The position numbers were made by a program, and so were the translations under genes. Below, piece after piece: positions 51,557 through 59,895 of a stretch of DNA of 64,000 bases. The notes beneath the pieces are model-generated. The model had not been told where the DNA came from. It did not search any database and saw only the letters and a list, made by a program, of their open reading frames with translations. Position 1 is the stretch's first letter, and each line of letters begins with the position of its first letter. Source of the DNA: Paenibacillus hemerocallicola (GTDB lineage Bacteria; Bacillota; Bacilli; Paenibacillales; NBRC-103111); the NCBI RefSeq assembly GCF_006265175.1, contig NZ_VDCQ01000013.1, positions 1 through 64,000 on the forward strand, given 5' to 3'.

Positions 51557-52330
51557 ATGGCTGAGAAGACAATTTACTCCGTACAATCCGTAGAGCGGTC
51601 GTTGAACTTGCTGGAAGCGATCGCGGGCTGTGAGAACGGGATCCGAATTAAAGATTTGGCCGAGCGGGAGAATCTGCATTTATCGACTGCCCATAGACTT
51701 GTATCGCTTCTTGAGCATAGAGGCTACGTAGAGCAGGAGCCGGAGAGCAAGAAATATTTTTTGGGGATGAAGGTGCTTCAACTTCAAGGCTATTTATTTA
51801 AGAGCAGACGGTTAAACGATGTAGCGGCTCAAGAATTGAAGCGTATTGTCTATAGCTTGGGAGAAACGACCCATCTAGCTGTATTGTCGGAAGATAGTGT
51901 CGTGTATATCGAGAGCTTGGAAGGAGTCGGCTCAGTCATAAGCCGCGCCCCTATCGGCAAGAAGGTGCATATTTATAGCACGGCGCTAGGCAAAGCGCTC
52001 ACAGCATGGAAGCCTCAGGATGAGGTTGAACGAATCCTTCATCGAACCGAGATGGCTCCCAAGACGCCGAATACGATTACGGACGTTCAAGCTTATTTGA
52101 ACGAGCTCTCGAAGGTCAAATTGAACGGATATGCGGTTGATAGGCAAGAGCATTCCATGATCAGCTGCTGCATTGCGGCACCGATCCGCGACCATCGCAA
52201 TGAAGTTGTTGCGGCCGTGAGCGTCTCCTGTCCCGCGCATGATTTTACTAAAGAGAGTGAAGATCGTATCGTACGCGAGCTGATGTCCACCGCTTATAAT
52301 ATATCGGTCAAATTAGGGTATTCCCATTGA
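51557..52330 (+). CDS. IclR-family transcriptional regulator
   Basis: The product has 257 residues. An N-terminal winged helix-turn-helix (YSVQSVERSLNLLEAIAGCE, DLAERENLHLSTAHRLVSLL) is followed by a C-terminal GAF-like effector domain (about 85-250, LAVLSEDSVVYIESLEGVG, SCCIAAPIRDHRNEVVAAVS). KdgR-like members repress catabolism of 2-keto-3-deoxy sugar acids and are relieved by the keto acid. The neighbour at 53081 is a DapA-type aldolase, which suits this role. AATAAGGGG precedes the ATG. Confidence 0.92.
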   Translation: MAEKTIYSVQSVERSLNLLEAIAGCENGIRIKDLAERENLHLSTAHRLVSLLEHRGYVEQEPESKKYFLGMKVLQLQGYLFKSRRLNDVAAQELKRIVYSLGETTHLAVLSEDSVVYIESLEGVGSVISRAPIGKKVHIYSTALGKALTAWKPQDEVERILHRTEMAPKTPNTITDVQAYLNELSKVKLNGYAVDRQEHSMISCCIAAPIRDHRNEVVAAVSVSCPAHDFTKESEDRIVRELMSTAYNISVKLGYSH

Positions 52331-52403
52331 GCATATGGCAATGAACTGCACCTGATTGTTTTTTGGGTGCAGTTATTAAATAATTCATTTTCAAGATTAT
52401 ATC

Positions 52404-52414
52404 TCATATTATGA
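52404..52414 (+). promoter_or_regulatory. Second copy of the palindromic IclR operator candidate
   Basis: TCATATTATGA is identical to 51531-51541 and is also followed by AA. It lies upstream of the decayed Gfo/Idh and binding-protein remnants and the intact aldolase gene. Confidence 0.5.
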
Positions 52415-52527
52415 AAAATGAGGTGGTTGTTCATAATTCCGTACCCTTGCGGGGCATTCGGATCGGCATGATCGGGGTAGAGATGTTAGGTCTCAACGTG
52501 TTCGTACCGTTTATCTACATGCAATAG
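52411..52527 (+). pseudogene. Possible Gfo/Idh N-terminal fragment
   Basis: A short frame (VPLRGIRIGMIGVEMLGLN) resembles the first strand and glycine loop of a Rossmann fold, then ends at TAG 52525-52527 within the palindromic repeat that begins near 52515. It has no ribosome binding site. The identification rests only on the IRIGMIGV segment. Confidence 0.25.
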
Positions 52528-52703
52528 TGCATCTTGTTTTGCCATTTTCATCGAAAATCGTCCAGCTGCCTGCAAAACTGCAGGTTCTTTGCAGGAAAAC
52601 GGGCCCAAATGATCCCCATTTACAAAGTAGCATGCACTTTTGCATGTATAATGCTCCAAAAGCCAGGTTCGGCCGATCATACATGCACTTTTGCATGTAT
52701 AAT
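52515..52703 (+). repeat. Palindromic intergenic repeat cluster (TGCACTTTTGCATG family)
   Basis: CATGCACTTTTGCATGTATAAT occurs twice in direct orientation (52631-52652, 52682-52703) and once as an inverted variant TACATGCAATAGTGCATC (52516-52533). Internal CTGCAAAACTGCAGG pairs with itself. The layout suggests a nonautonomous palindromic element with terminal inverted repeats of about 18 bp. Confidence 0.75.
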
Positions 52704-52783
52704 CGGACTCTGCGGTTGTCCGGACCCTATCTTGGCCTTGCGACGATCGACATAGGGAACGAACTTATGAAATGTTGCACTAG

Positions 52784-52911
52784 GGCGTGTTTGCAAACCG
52801 TCCATCCTTTGCCGATTGCAGGCGAAGCCGTCCCGAAAGAGCGCGCATAGACGCTTCTTTTGACGGCTTTCGCTCTCGGATTCGGCCCATTCTCCGGTTT
52901 GCAAACACGCC
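52784..52911 (+). repeat. 128-bp MITE-like element with 17-bp terminal inverted repeats
   Basis: GGCGTGTTTGCAAACCG (52784-52800) and CGGTTTGCAAACACGCC (52895-52911) are exact inverted repeats. Each arm contains the self-palindrome GTTTGCAAAC. The interior has no ORF. No obvious target-site duplication flanks it. It abuts a truncated binding-protein gene. Confidence 0.75.
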
Positions 52912-52919
52912 GTAGCAAG

Positions 52920-53042
52920 GAGCCGATCACACTTCAAGTATGGTCAGGTGATAGCGTGCAGACGTTTACGGAAATGGTTGCGGATCCGATCAAGAAGAAA
53001 GGTCCGAATGTAACGCTCGAGCTTGTTCCATTGCAGCCTTGA
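52920..53042 (+). pseudogene. Solute-binding protein fragment
   Basis: Forty codons read EPITLQVWSGDSVQTFTEMV, then ADPIKKKGPNVTLELVP to TGA at 53040-53042. This is the first mature segment (strand 1, helix 1, strand 2) of a family 1 sugar-binding lipoprotein. The lipoprotein leader is missing on the left, where the 128-bp element sits, and the rest is missing on the right. The TGA overlaps the beginning of the leader of the aldolase gene. Confidence 0.7.
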
Positions 53043-53080
53043 TCGAAAATGAACCTAAAGATGTAAGGGAGAGAAACAGA

Positions 53081-53989
53081 ATGATGAAACTTGAGAAGCT
53101 GACAGGCGTGATTCCTCCGATTATTACGCCAATGAAGAACGACTACAGCGTGGATGAAGAAGCATTAACAGGACTAGTCCGCTATATGCTTGACTGCGGT
53201 GTTAACGGGATTTTTGCAATGGGAACGGCAGCGGAGTCTCCGATGCTGACAAGAGAGCAGCGGCTGCGGGCACTGCTTGCGATCCGGAATGAATGCAAGG
53301 GCAAGGTGCCGTTTCTGGTTGGCGTCATGGAGACGAGCACCGCCAGAGTACTGGAGCTTGTTAAGGAAGCCGAGGAAATCGGCGCGGATGCGGTTGTGGC
53401 CGTATCCCCTTATTATTTCCGCGTCAAGCCTAAGGAGATCGTGAAGCATTTTGCCGCAATTCGCGAGAATACTAAGCTTCCGATTATCGTATACAACGTG
53501 CCGGTGTACACGGGCAATCCTATTGACGCCGAGACGGTATATGAGATCGCCCAATTCCCGGGAATCGTCGCATTCAAGGACAGCTCGGGCAATATGCCCC
53601 AGTTTCAGAAGACGATTAGACTTACCAGCCATATGGAGCATTTCTCCGTACTGCAGGGCGTTCAAGTTCTCAGTGTAATCAGTATGCAGATGGGGGCCGC
53701 CGGATTAATTCCGGGGGTCGGCAATATGATTCCGAAGCAGATGGTTCAATTGTATGAGGCCGTGAAGGCGGGCAGGCTGGAGGAAGCTTACCGCATCCAG
53801 GATTTTGTCGTGCAGCTCGAGGATTCGTTCGCGATGGAGGGTTACTCCTTATCCGTGCTGAAGGCGGCTCCTCAGCTGCTCGGCTTCGGAGTAGGCCAGC
53901 CACATTATCCGATGAACAAATTAAGCGACACGGGTCTTGCCACTCTTGCGGCTTTATTGCGAAGCGGCGGAGTAAAGTTAGCCGAGTGA
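53081..53989 (+). CDS. Dihydrodipicolinate synthase-family aldolase
   Basis: The 302-residue class I aldolase starts at ATG 53081 (site AAGGGAGAG). DapA-superfamily features are GVIPPIITPM at the N-terminus, GTAAESPMLT in place of the usual GTTGE, catalytic Tyr in IVYNVPVYTGN and Schiff-base Lys in GIVAFKDSSGN. In catabolic loci such proteins usually act on 2-keto-3-deoxy sugar acids or N-acetylneuraminate rather than in lysine synthesis. The linked IclR regulator supports a sugar-acid role. The substrate is inference. Confidence 0.88.
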   Translation: MMKLEKLTGVIPPIITPMKNDYSVDEEALTGLVRYMLDCGVNGIFAMGTAAESPMLTREQRLRALLAIRNECKGKVPFLVGVMETSTARVLELVKEAEEIGADAVVAVSPYYFRVKPKEIVKHFAAIRENTKLPIIVYNVPVYTGNPIDAETVYEIAQFPGIVAFKDSSGNMPQFQKTIRLTSHMEHFSVLQGVQVLSVISMQMGAAGLIPGVGNMIPKQMVQLYEAVKAGRLEEAYRIQDFVVQLEDSFAMEGYSLSVLKAAPQLLGFGVGQPHYPMNKLSDTGLATLAALLRSGGVKLAE

Positions 53990-54123
53990 TACATCCCGAA
54001 GCAGCGGATGGGGCAGGCAGGGCGTACTTGCGTTTTCCGGCATGCGGCCGATCCCTTTGGAGAAAAGGGAGCTTGTCCGTTTCCTGATGAATAGCTTTCA
54101 AATTGGTGCGGAACGACAGACTT

Positions 54124-54224
54124 AGGAACTGCGACGAAATAACGTCCCTCCCTTGGGCGGACAGAAGGCTGCCTGGAATGAAGAGAGCGCCGCCCAGCAG
54201 GAAGGTAATTTCGTCGCAGTTCCT
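54124..54224 (+). repeat. 101-bp inverted-repeat element
   Basis: AGGAACTGCGACGAAAT (54124-54140) and ATTTCGTCGCAGTTCCT (54208-54224) are exact 17-bp inverted repeats. An inner TTGGGCGG/CCGCCCAG stem extends the cruciform. It lies in the leader between the aldolase and sulfatase genes, where it could act as a terminator or processing site. Confidence 0.8.
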
Positions 54225-54244
54225 CACAGCGGGAGGATGGACAA

Positions 54245-55564
54245 GTGAAAAAAACGAGAAAACCGAATTTTATCATCATCTACTGTGACGATCTGGGTTA
54301 CGGTGACTTGGGATGTTATGGATCGAAGCATGTAAAAACCCCCAATTTGGATCAACTTGCCTCGCAAGGGGTGAGGTTCACCAACTGGTACTCCAACTCA
54401 CCGATTTGTTCGCCGTCGCGGGCATCGCTCTTGACAGGGAAATATCCGGCCAAAACGGGGGTCAATACGATTTTGCGCGGGGAACGGGATAAGATCAACG
54501 GATTGCAGGAGAGCGAGAAAACGATGGCGGCCGTTTTTCGGGAACACGGATATCATACGGCGCTTTTCGGGAAATGGCATTTGGGGACAGCGGCGGACAG
54601 CAGACCCAATGCACAACGTTTTGAGGAATTTTACGGATTTTTGGCCGGCTGCGTCGATTATTATTCTCATATTTTTTATTGGGGAAAAAACGTTCCACCG
54701 GTTCACGACTTATGGCACAACGAACAAGAGGTATGGAATAACGGTCGTTATTTGACCGAGGTCATCACGGAGAAGACGGTCGAATACATTGCCCGGCACC
54801 GGGATGAGCCGTTCTTCGCTTATGTGGCTTTTAACGCCCCGCATTTTCCGATGCATGCTCCGGAAACGTATATGCAGCGGTATGCCCATCTTCCGTGGGA
54901 CAGACAGGTGATGGCCGCCATGATTTCCGCCGTTGACGACGGGGTGGGGGACATCGTTCGCGCATTGAAAGAGAATGGACTGTATGAGGATACGGCCATT
55001 TTTTTCTCCAGCGATAACGGCCCGTCCACGGAGGCGCGGAATTGGCTGGACGGTACGGAGGATCCTTACTACGGCGGCAGTGCCGGAATCCTCCGAGGAC
55101 ATAAGGCAAGCTTGTTTGATGGAGGCATTAAAGAGCCTGCCTTGCTGAGCTACCCGTCCTATATCCGCAGCGGTCAAGTGTGCGAAGAACTTGGCGTCAT
55201 GATGGACGTATTGCCGACGTTCCTGGAGTTGGCAGAAATCGGCACATCGGCGGCCCTCGATATGGACGGGACCAGCATCGTACCGATGATTACGGAAGGG
55301 AAGCCCTCGCCGCACGAGAGGGTGTTCTGGGAATATGCAGGACAATTGGCCGTACGGGAAGGGAACTGGAAGCTGGTCTTGGGCGGCAAGCTGGATTTCG
55401 GGCGAAAGGCTCCTGAGCAAGTGCACTTGGCCGATTTGTCGAAGGATCCCGGCGAACGGGTGAATCTGGCCGAGCAGTTCCCGGAAATCGCCGGGAGATT
55501 GGAGCAAGCGGTTCGGGAATGGTACGAATCAGTCAAGAAGGAAGTGGCAGAGGCCGATAAATAA
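54245..55564 (+). CDS. Cysteine-type sulfatase, cytosolic
   Basis: The 439-residue sulfatase starts at GTG 54245 (GGGAGGATGG upstream). The N-terminal metal site is FIIIYCDDLGYGDLGCYG, and the formylglycine signature C-S-P-S-R-A-S-L-L-T-G is near residue 57. KWHLGT, FFSSDNGPS and HKASLFDGGIKEPALL carry the other metal and sulfate ligands. It needs an anaerobic- or FGE-type maturase encoded elsewhere. There is no signal peptide, so it desulfates imported sugars in the cytoplasm. It lies just upstream of the sensor and importer genes at 55.6-61.5 kb. Confidence 0.93.
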   Translation: MKKTRKPNFIIIYCDDLGYGDLGCYGSKHVKTPNLDQLASQGVRFTNWYSNSPICSPSRASLLTGKYPAKTGVNTILRGERDKINGLQESEKTMAAVFREHGYHTALFGKWHLGTAADSRPNAQRFEEFYGFLAGCVDYYSHIFYWGKNVPPVHDLWHNEQEVWNNGRYLTEVITEKTVEYIARHRDEPFFAYVAFNAPHFPMHAPETYMQRYAHLPWDRQVMAAMISAVDDGVGDIVRALKENGLYEDTAIFFSSDNGPSTEARNWLDGTEDPYYGGSAGILRGHKASLFDGGIKEPALLSYPSYIRSGQVCEELGVMMDVLPTFLELAEIGTSAALDMDGTSIVPMITEGKPSPHERVFWEYAGQLAVREGNWKLVLGGKLDFGRKAPEQVHLADLSKDPGERVNLAEQFPEIAGRLEQAVREWYESVKKEVAEADK

Positions 55565-55583
55565 TTGCTTGAGGATGATCGGA

Positions 55584-57854
55584 TTGATTCCCAAGTTAAA
55601 CAAAAACTCGTTGTTTTTCATTAAATATCTCGGGTATTATATCGTACTGCTGCTTATTCCGTTGATTTTGCTCGGAAGTCTGATTTTCTACGTGTATTTG
55701 GACGTCTTACAAGAAGAAATTGAAAAGAATAACTTCAATCTGGTTGAAATCCATAGAAACTCGATTGACAATGAATTCAGCCAAATTTACTCCATCTATT
55801 ATCAGCTGTATACCGACTCGGCATTTAGCAAAAGGCAAATCCATGAAAATCCGATCCATGTTGTTGAAACGTTGTCGAACTATGACAGCATGAATGAGTT
55901 GACGAGGTCGATCTCCGTCTATCCGAGAGAGAGCCCTATCTTATATACCTCGAACGGTACCCAAACGTTTGAGAGTTTTTTGGCTCAAACGGACGTTTTC
56001 ACTGATATGGATATCGACACATTCAGAGATCGGATCAACAGCTTGGCCAAACCGTCAATCAAACCCGCAGTCGACACCTATTCGGACGGTAATCCGGTTA
56101 GAGGGAAATCCGTTTCGTTAATGCTTCCGCTGCCTCCGGACAGCAAAAGCCCCGACAGAACCGTCCTATTTTTAATAGATCGTATGAAGCTGATCTCCCT
56201 TTTCGGCTCGCAGGCGACAGAGGAGGATGAAGACTTCATCCTTTTGAATTCCGATAAGGGGTTTATCTTCTCCCTGAGCGGAAAACGTTATGACGAATAT
56301 GACGGGGTGAAGGCGTTCATTAGCGAGATGAAGCCGGGGGAAAAACTGTCGGGTGTTATTCAACTGAATCGTACAAGGTTTTTTATTTCCTGCGCCGTTT
56401 CGAATACGACCGGGATGTATTACATCAGGATTTTGCCGGAAGAGCAAGCTTTGCGTCAATTGTACGATGTCAGAGCGATCCTTTTCTATACGTCCCTGCT
56501 TGCCTTAGTTATAGGCGGAATCGTGATCTTGTTGAATTTGACCCGTAACCTAAATCCAATAGCGGAGCTGATGCGATTTTCGGAAAGAATTTTGGGTCAT
56601 TCGAAGGCCGGGGACACTAACCGCTCTTCCATTAAAAAAGCGGTAGGGGAAGTGATCAAAACCTACGACAAGCTGGAGTCGCAGCTTAACAAAAACTTGC
56701 CTGCGGTCAAGGAGCATATTTTAGGAAAAATATTGCATGGCAGTGCAGACGAGTCGGAGATCGGGACTTTGCCGGATAAAGGTTTTTTTCGGAATAGGTC
56801 CTCTGCGGTTTATTTTGCTTCGGTCGTCCAGCTTCTAAAGCCGGTTGCCAACATGCCTGTTACAGACGCGGTCAGGTTAATAGAAGACCTGTTTGCTGAC
56901 GGAATCAAGGGCTATTGCAAGCCGGCAGCAGATACCCGAAAGCTTATACTCCTATTGAGCGCGGAACAATGGGACAGAGCAGCGGTAGAGGAAAAGCTTA
57001 CCGTTCTGCGAAGCATGCTCTATACAACATTCGAATTGGAAACGGTTACAGGCGTTGGTAATGCGTACCCTCAATTGTCGGATGCGGGAAAATCTTTCAT
57101 CGAGGCCAATTCGGCCCTTGATTACAGGCTTGTTCAAGGTTCCGATTCCATCATTTTCTGGAGCGATGTTTCCACGCAGAGCATGGCATCGAATGTGTGG
57201 TATCCGAAAGCGGAGCTTGACAAACTGGAAGTTTATTTGCTGCGATGGGATTCGCATAAGATTGAAGAAACGGTGGATTCCATATTGAAGACGGTCAGAG
57301 AGAAGAAAATTTCCCTTAGCCTTGCGAAGTGTATTTCCTACGATATGATCAATACGGTTATCCGGGGATTTAATCGCATTAATCCCTCTTTAAAAACCGA
57401 GGATCGTATCGAACTGGATATATTTTCGCTTACCGAGATCGGTACCTTGGATGAGCTTGTTGACAGGATCGTTTCCATCAGCAAAAAAATTAATGAAATG
57501 ATCCTCCATAATAGTCAACAATCTTCAGCGCATTTAAGCAATCAATTCATTGAGTATTTGCATAGACACTGCTTCAGCTATGATTTTACGGTTGAAGCCA
57601 TGTCGGAGCACTTTTCGTTATCTCATACGTTCTTGCGAAAAGTATTCAAAGACGCGACGAATGCCAACATCCTATCTTATGTAAACACGCTCAGAATAGA
57701 AAAAGCGAAAGAGCTCCTAAAGGATACCGATATGAACTTGGGGGAAATCGTAAAACAAATCGGATATGTCGATCCATCCAGCTTTGTCAGGAAATTTAAG
57801 CAGGAGACGGGTATGACACCCGGGGATTACAGAAAAGTGAACGGAAATTTTTGA
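55584..57854 (+). CDS. Membrane-anchored AraC-family sensor-regulator
   Basis: The start is set at TTG 55584 because GAGG at 55571-55574 is then nine bases away; ATG 55575 would abut it. About 756 residues: TM1 near 16-40 (YYIVLLLIPLILLGSLIFYV), a sensory domain, TM2 near 297-318, and an AraC double helix-turn-helix near 661-755 (FTVEAMSEHFSLSHTFLRKV, LGEIVKQIGYVDPSSFVRKF, MTPGDYRKV). It is a third member of the membrane AraC class in this window but is less similar to the pair at 9.5-14.3 kb. It is likely the activator of the following transport genes. Confidence 0.9.
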   Translation: MIPKLNKNSLFFIKYLGYYIVLLLIPLILLGSLIFYVYLDVLQEEIEKNNFNLVEIHRNSIDNEFSQIYSIYYQLYTDSAFSKRQIHENPIHVVETLSNYDSMNELTRSISVYPRESPILYTSNGTQTFESFLAQTDVFTDMDIDTFRDRINSLAKPSIKPAVDTYSDGNPVRGKSVSLMLPLPPDSKSPDRTVLFLIDRMKLISLFGSQATEEDEDFILLNSDKGFIFSLSGKRYDEYDGVKAFISEMKPGEKLSGVIQLNRTRFFISCAVSNTTGMYYIRILPEEQALRQLYDVRAILFYTSLLALVIGGIVILLNLTRNLNPIAELMRFSERILGHSKAGDTNRSSIKKAVGEVIKTYDKLESQLNKNLPAVKEHILGKILHGSADESEIGTLPDKGFFRNRSSAVYFASVVQLLKPVANMPVTDAVRLIEDLFADGIKGYCKPAADTRKLILLLSAEQWDRAAVEEKLTVLRSMLYTTFELETVTGVGNAYPQLSDAGKSFIEANSALDYRLVQGSDSIIFWSDVSTQSMASNVWYPKAELDKLEVYLLRWDSHKIEETVDSILKTVREKKISLSLAKCISYDMINTVIRGFNRINPSLKTEDRIELDIFSLTEIGTLDELVDRIVSISKKINEMILHNSQQSSAHLSNQFIEYLHRHCFSYDFTVEAMSEHFSLSHTFLRKVFKDATNANILSYVNTLRIEKAKELLKDTDMNLGEIVKQIGYVDPSSFVRKFKQETGMTPGDYRKVNGNF

Positions 57855-57857
57855 ATC

Positions 57858-57884
57858 GAGCGATCGTTTGATCGTTCTTTTTTG
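57858..57884 (+). terminator. Terminator after AraC sensor gene
   Basis: GAGCGATC-GTTT-GATCGTTC followed by TTTTTT. It separates the sensor from the importer operon. Confidence 0.85.
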
Positions 57885-58013
57885 TTCAGATGAGGATTTT
57901 CGCCTTCGTTTCGTTTTTGCATATGCCAAAACAAATGACAAATAGACATCTCGCTCTAAAAATTCATAATAAGGCATACATCGAGAAACGAGTGATGGAG
58001 GAGAGAGAGGCTC

Positions 58014-58922
58014 ATGATACCCGGCATTGTGAAAAGCATTCGTTCGAACTGGCAGCTTTATGTATTCATTGCACCGGCTTTGCTATTGATCATTGTTTTT
58101 AAGTACGTGCCCATATACGGCGTACAGATCGCGTTTAAGAAATTTACCATTTCACATGGTTTTACAGGAGGGGATTGGAACAACTTTGCGAATTTTATCC
58201 GGTTTTTCAACACGTTTAACTTTTGGACGATCATAAAGAATACGTTTACGTTGAGCTTAACCAAGCTGGTTGTCGAATTTCCGCTGCCGATTCTGCTTGC
58301 CATTTTGTTGAACCAGGTCTACAGAAACGGATTCAGGAAGCTTGTGCAAACGGTTACTTATATGCCGCATCTGATCTCGATGGTCGTAACGGTAGGGATG
58401 GTGTCTATCTTGCTGTCACCAAGCTCGGGTGTCGTCAACAAGATCATGGGGATGTTCGGGAAAGAACCGGTCAACTTTTTAGGGGAACCGGGCTGGTTTC
58501 TGCCGATTTATATCATTTCCGAGCTGTGGCAGGATGTCGGCTTTGAAGCCATCCTCTATATTGCCGCACTGGCTTCCATCGATGTGCAGCAGGTTGAGGC
58601 GGCCGTCATCGATGGCGCGAGCAAGCTGCAGAGAATCCTATATATCGATATTCCCAGCATTGCCCCCACCATCATCATTCTTTTGGTATTGAAAATCGGA
58701 AAAATGATGGAAATCGGTTTTGAAAAAATTTTGCTTATGCAAAATGCAATGAACCTGGAGGTTTCTGAAATTATAAGCACCTATGTATATAAAGCTGGAA
58801 TCCTGGAAGGTCAATACGGCTTTGCTGCAGCGGTAGGACTTATGAATTCCATCATCAATGTCGCCCTTCTCGTTATCGCCAACAGGACGGCCAGAAGAAT
58901 GAGCGGTACATCACTTTACTAG
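58014..58922 (+). CDS. Sugar ABC transporter permease (LplB-like)
   Basis: The 302-residue polytopic permease belongs to the binding-protein-dependent transport family (MalF/LplB type). About six TM segments are visible (LYVFIAPALLLIIVFKYVPI at the start). The EAA loop is seen in EAAVIDGASKLQRILYIDIP. GGAGGAGAGAGAG precedes the ATG. With the next permease, it forms the membrane channel for oligosaccharides delivered by the 59896 lipoprotein. The ATPase is, as usual for this class, encoded elsewhere (a shared MsmK-like subunit is likely). Confidence 0.93.
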   Translation: MIPGIVKSIRSNWQLYVFIAPALLLIIVFKYVPIYGVQIAFKKFTISHGFTGGDWNNFANFIRFFNTFNFWTIIKNTFTLSLTKLVVEFPLPILLAILLNQVYRNGFRKLVQTVTYMPHLISMVVTVGMVSILLSPSSGVVNKIMGMFGKEPVNFLGEPGWFLPIYIISELWQDVGFEAILYIAALASIDVQQVEAAVIDGASKLQRILYIDIPSIAPTIIILLVLKIGKMMEIGFEKILLMQNAMNLEVSEIISTYVYKAGILEGQYGFAAAVGLMNSIINVALLVIANRTARRMSGTSLY

Positions 58923-58941
58923 CACCCGGAGGAATCCCAAT

Positions 58942-59832
58942 ATGAACAAGCTGGCGAGAACTAGCCAAGATAAGTGGTTTGACCTGTTTAATTATGCTGC
59001 CCTTTCCGTATTAATCGTCATTGTTATTTATCCGTTATATTTTGTGCTCATAGCCTCTTTCAGCGACCCCAATTTTACCAATGCAGGCAAAGTATTGCTT
59101 TTTCCCAAAGGCATTACGCTGAAGTCCTATGAGCTCATTTTTGCCGATATGAAAATATGGATCGGTTATAGGAACTCTCTCGTTTACACGATAGTAGGCA
59201 CGTTGATTAATCTTGCCGTGGCACTGCCTGCCGCCTACGCATTTTCGAGAAGGGATCTGAAGGGCGGCAAGGTATTAATCTGGATCTTCTTATTCACCAT
59301 GTACTTCAACGGAGGAATGATCCCTACTTACCTTCTTATTAAAAATCTCGGAATGCTCGACACGATCTGGTCGCTTGTACTGCCCAACGCGGTTATCGTC
59401 TATTACATGCTTATTGCGAGAACGTTCTTCGCGACGACCATCCCGGATGAGCTGCTTGATTCTTCGCGAATCGACGGTGCAAGCGATTTCAGGTTCTTCC
59501 TCTCCGTCGTGCTTCCACTATCCAAGGCCATTGTGGCCGTGCTTGCTCTCTATCATGCGATTATTCACTGGAACTCGTATTTTAACGCCATGCTGTATAT
59601 CAGCAGCGCCTCGAAGCAGCCGCTTCAGATCGTGCTGAGAAGCATCCTGATGGCCACGGACTACACCAATGAAGCCATGGTGGACAGCAAATCGCTGGAA
59701 GAAGCGGTCCTATTGAAGGAAACCGTGAAGTATTCGGTTATTATAGTCGCAAGTATTCCGGTACTGCTCATGTATCCGTTCGTGCAGAAGTATTTCATCA
59801 AGGGTGTCATGATAGGCGCAGTGAAAGGGTGA
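58942..59832 (+). CDS. Sugar ABC transporter permease (YtcP-like)
   Basis: The 296-residue partner permease (MalG/YtcP type) has six TM segments and the EAA loop (DSSRIDGASDFRFFLSVVLP). CCCGGAGGAATCCC precedes the ATG, 19 bp after the first permease. Together with LplB-like and the 59896 lipoprotein it makes a typical CUT1 importer lacking its own ATPase. Signature GMIPTYLLIKNLGMLDTIWS is intact. Confidence 0.94.
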   Translation: MNKLARTSQDKWFDLFNYAALSVLIVIVIYPLYFVLIASFSDPNFTNAGKVLLFPKGITLKSYELIFADMKIWIGYRNSLVYTIVGTLINLAVALPAAYAFSRRDLKGGKVLIWIFLFTMYFNGGMIPTYLLIKNLGMLDTIWSLVLPNAVIVYYMLIARTFFATTIPDELLDSSRIDGASDFRFFLSVVLPLSKAIVAVLALYHAIIHWNSYFNAMLYISSASKQPLQIVLRSILMATDYTNEAMVDSKSLEEAVLLKETVKYSVIIVASIPVLLMYPFVQKYFIKGVMIGAVKG

Positions 59833-59895
59833 GAACTCCCTTGCTTGAATTACCTTTCAGGTATTCAAAATAAATAAACGGAGGTTTATGAAAAA

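Noticed and set aside
52527-52937. Several short ORFs on both strands
   Set aside because: They translate palindromic repeats, and their Cys/Phe/His-rich products mirror the repeat units.
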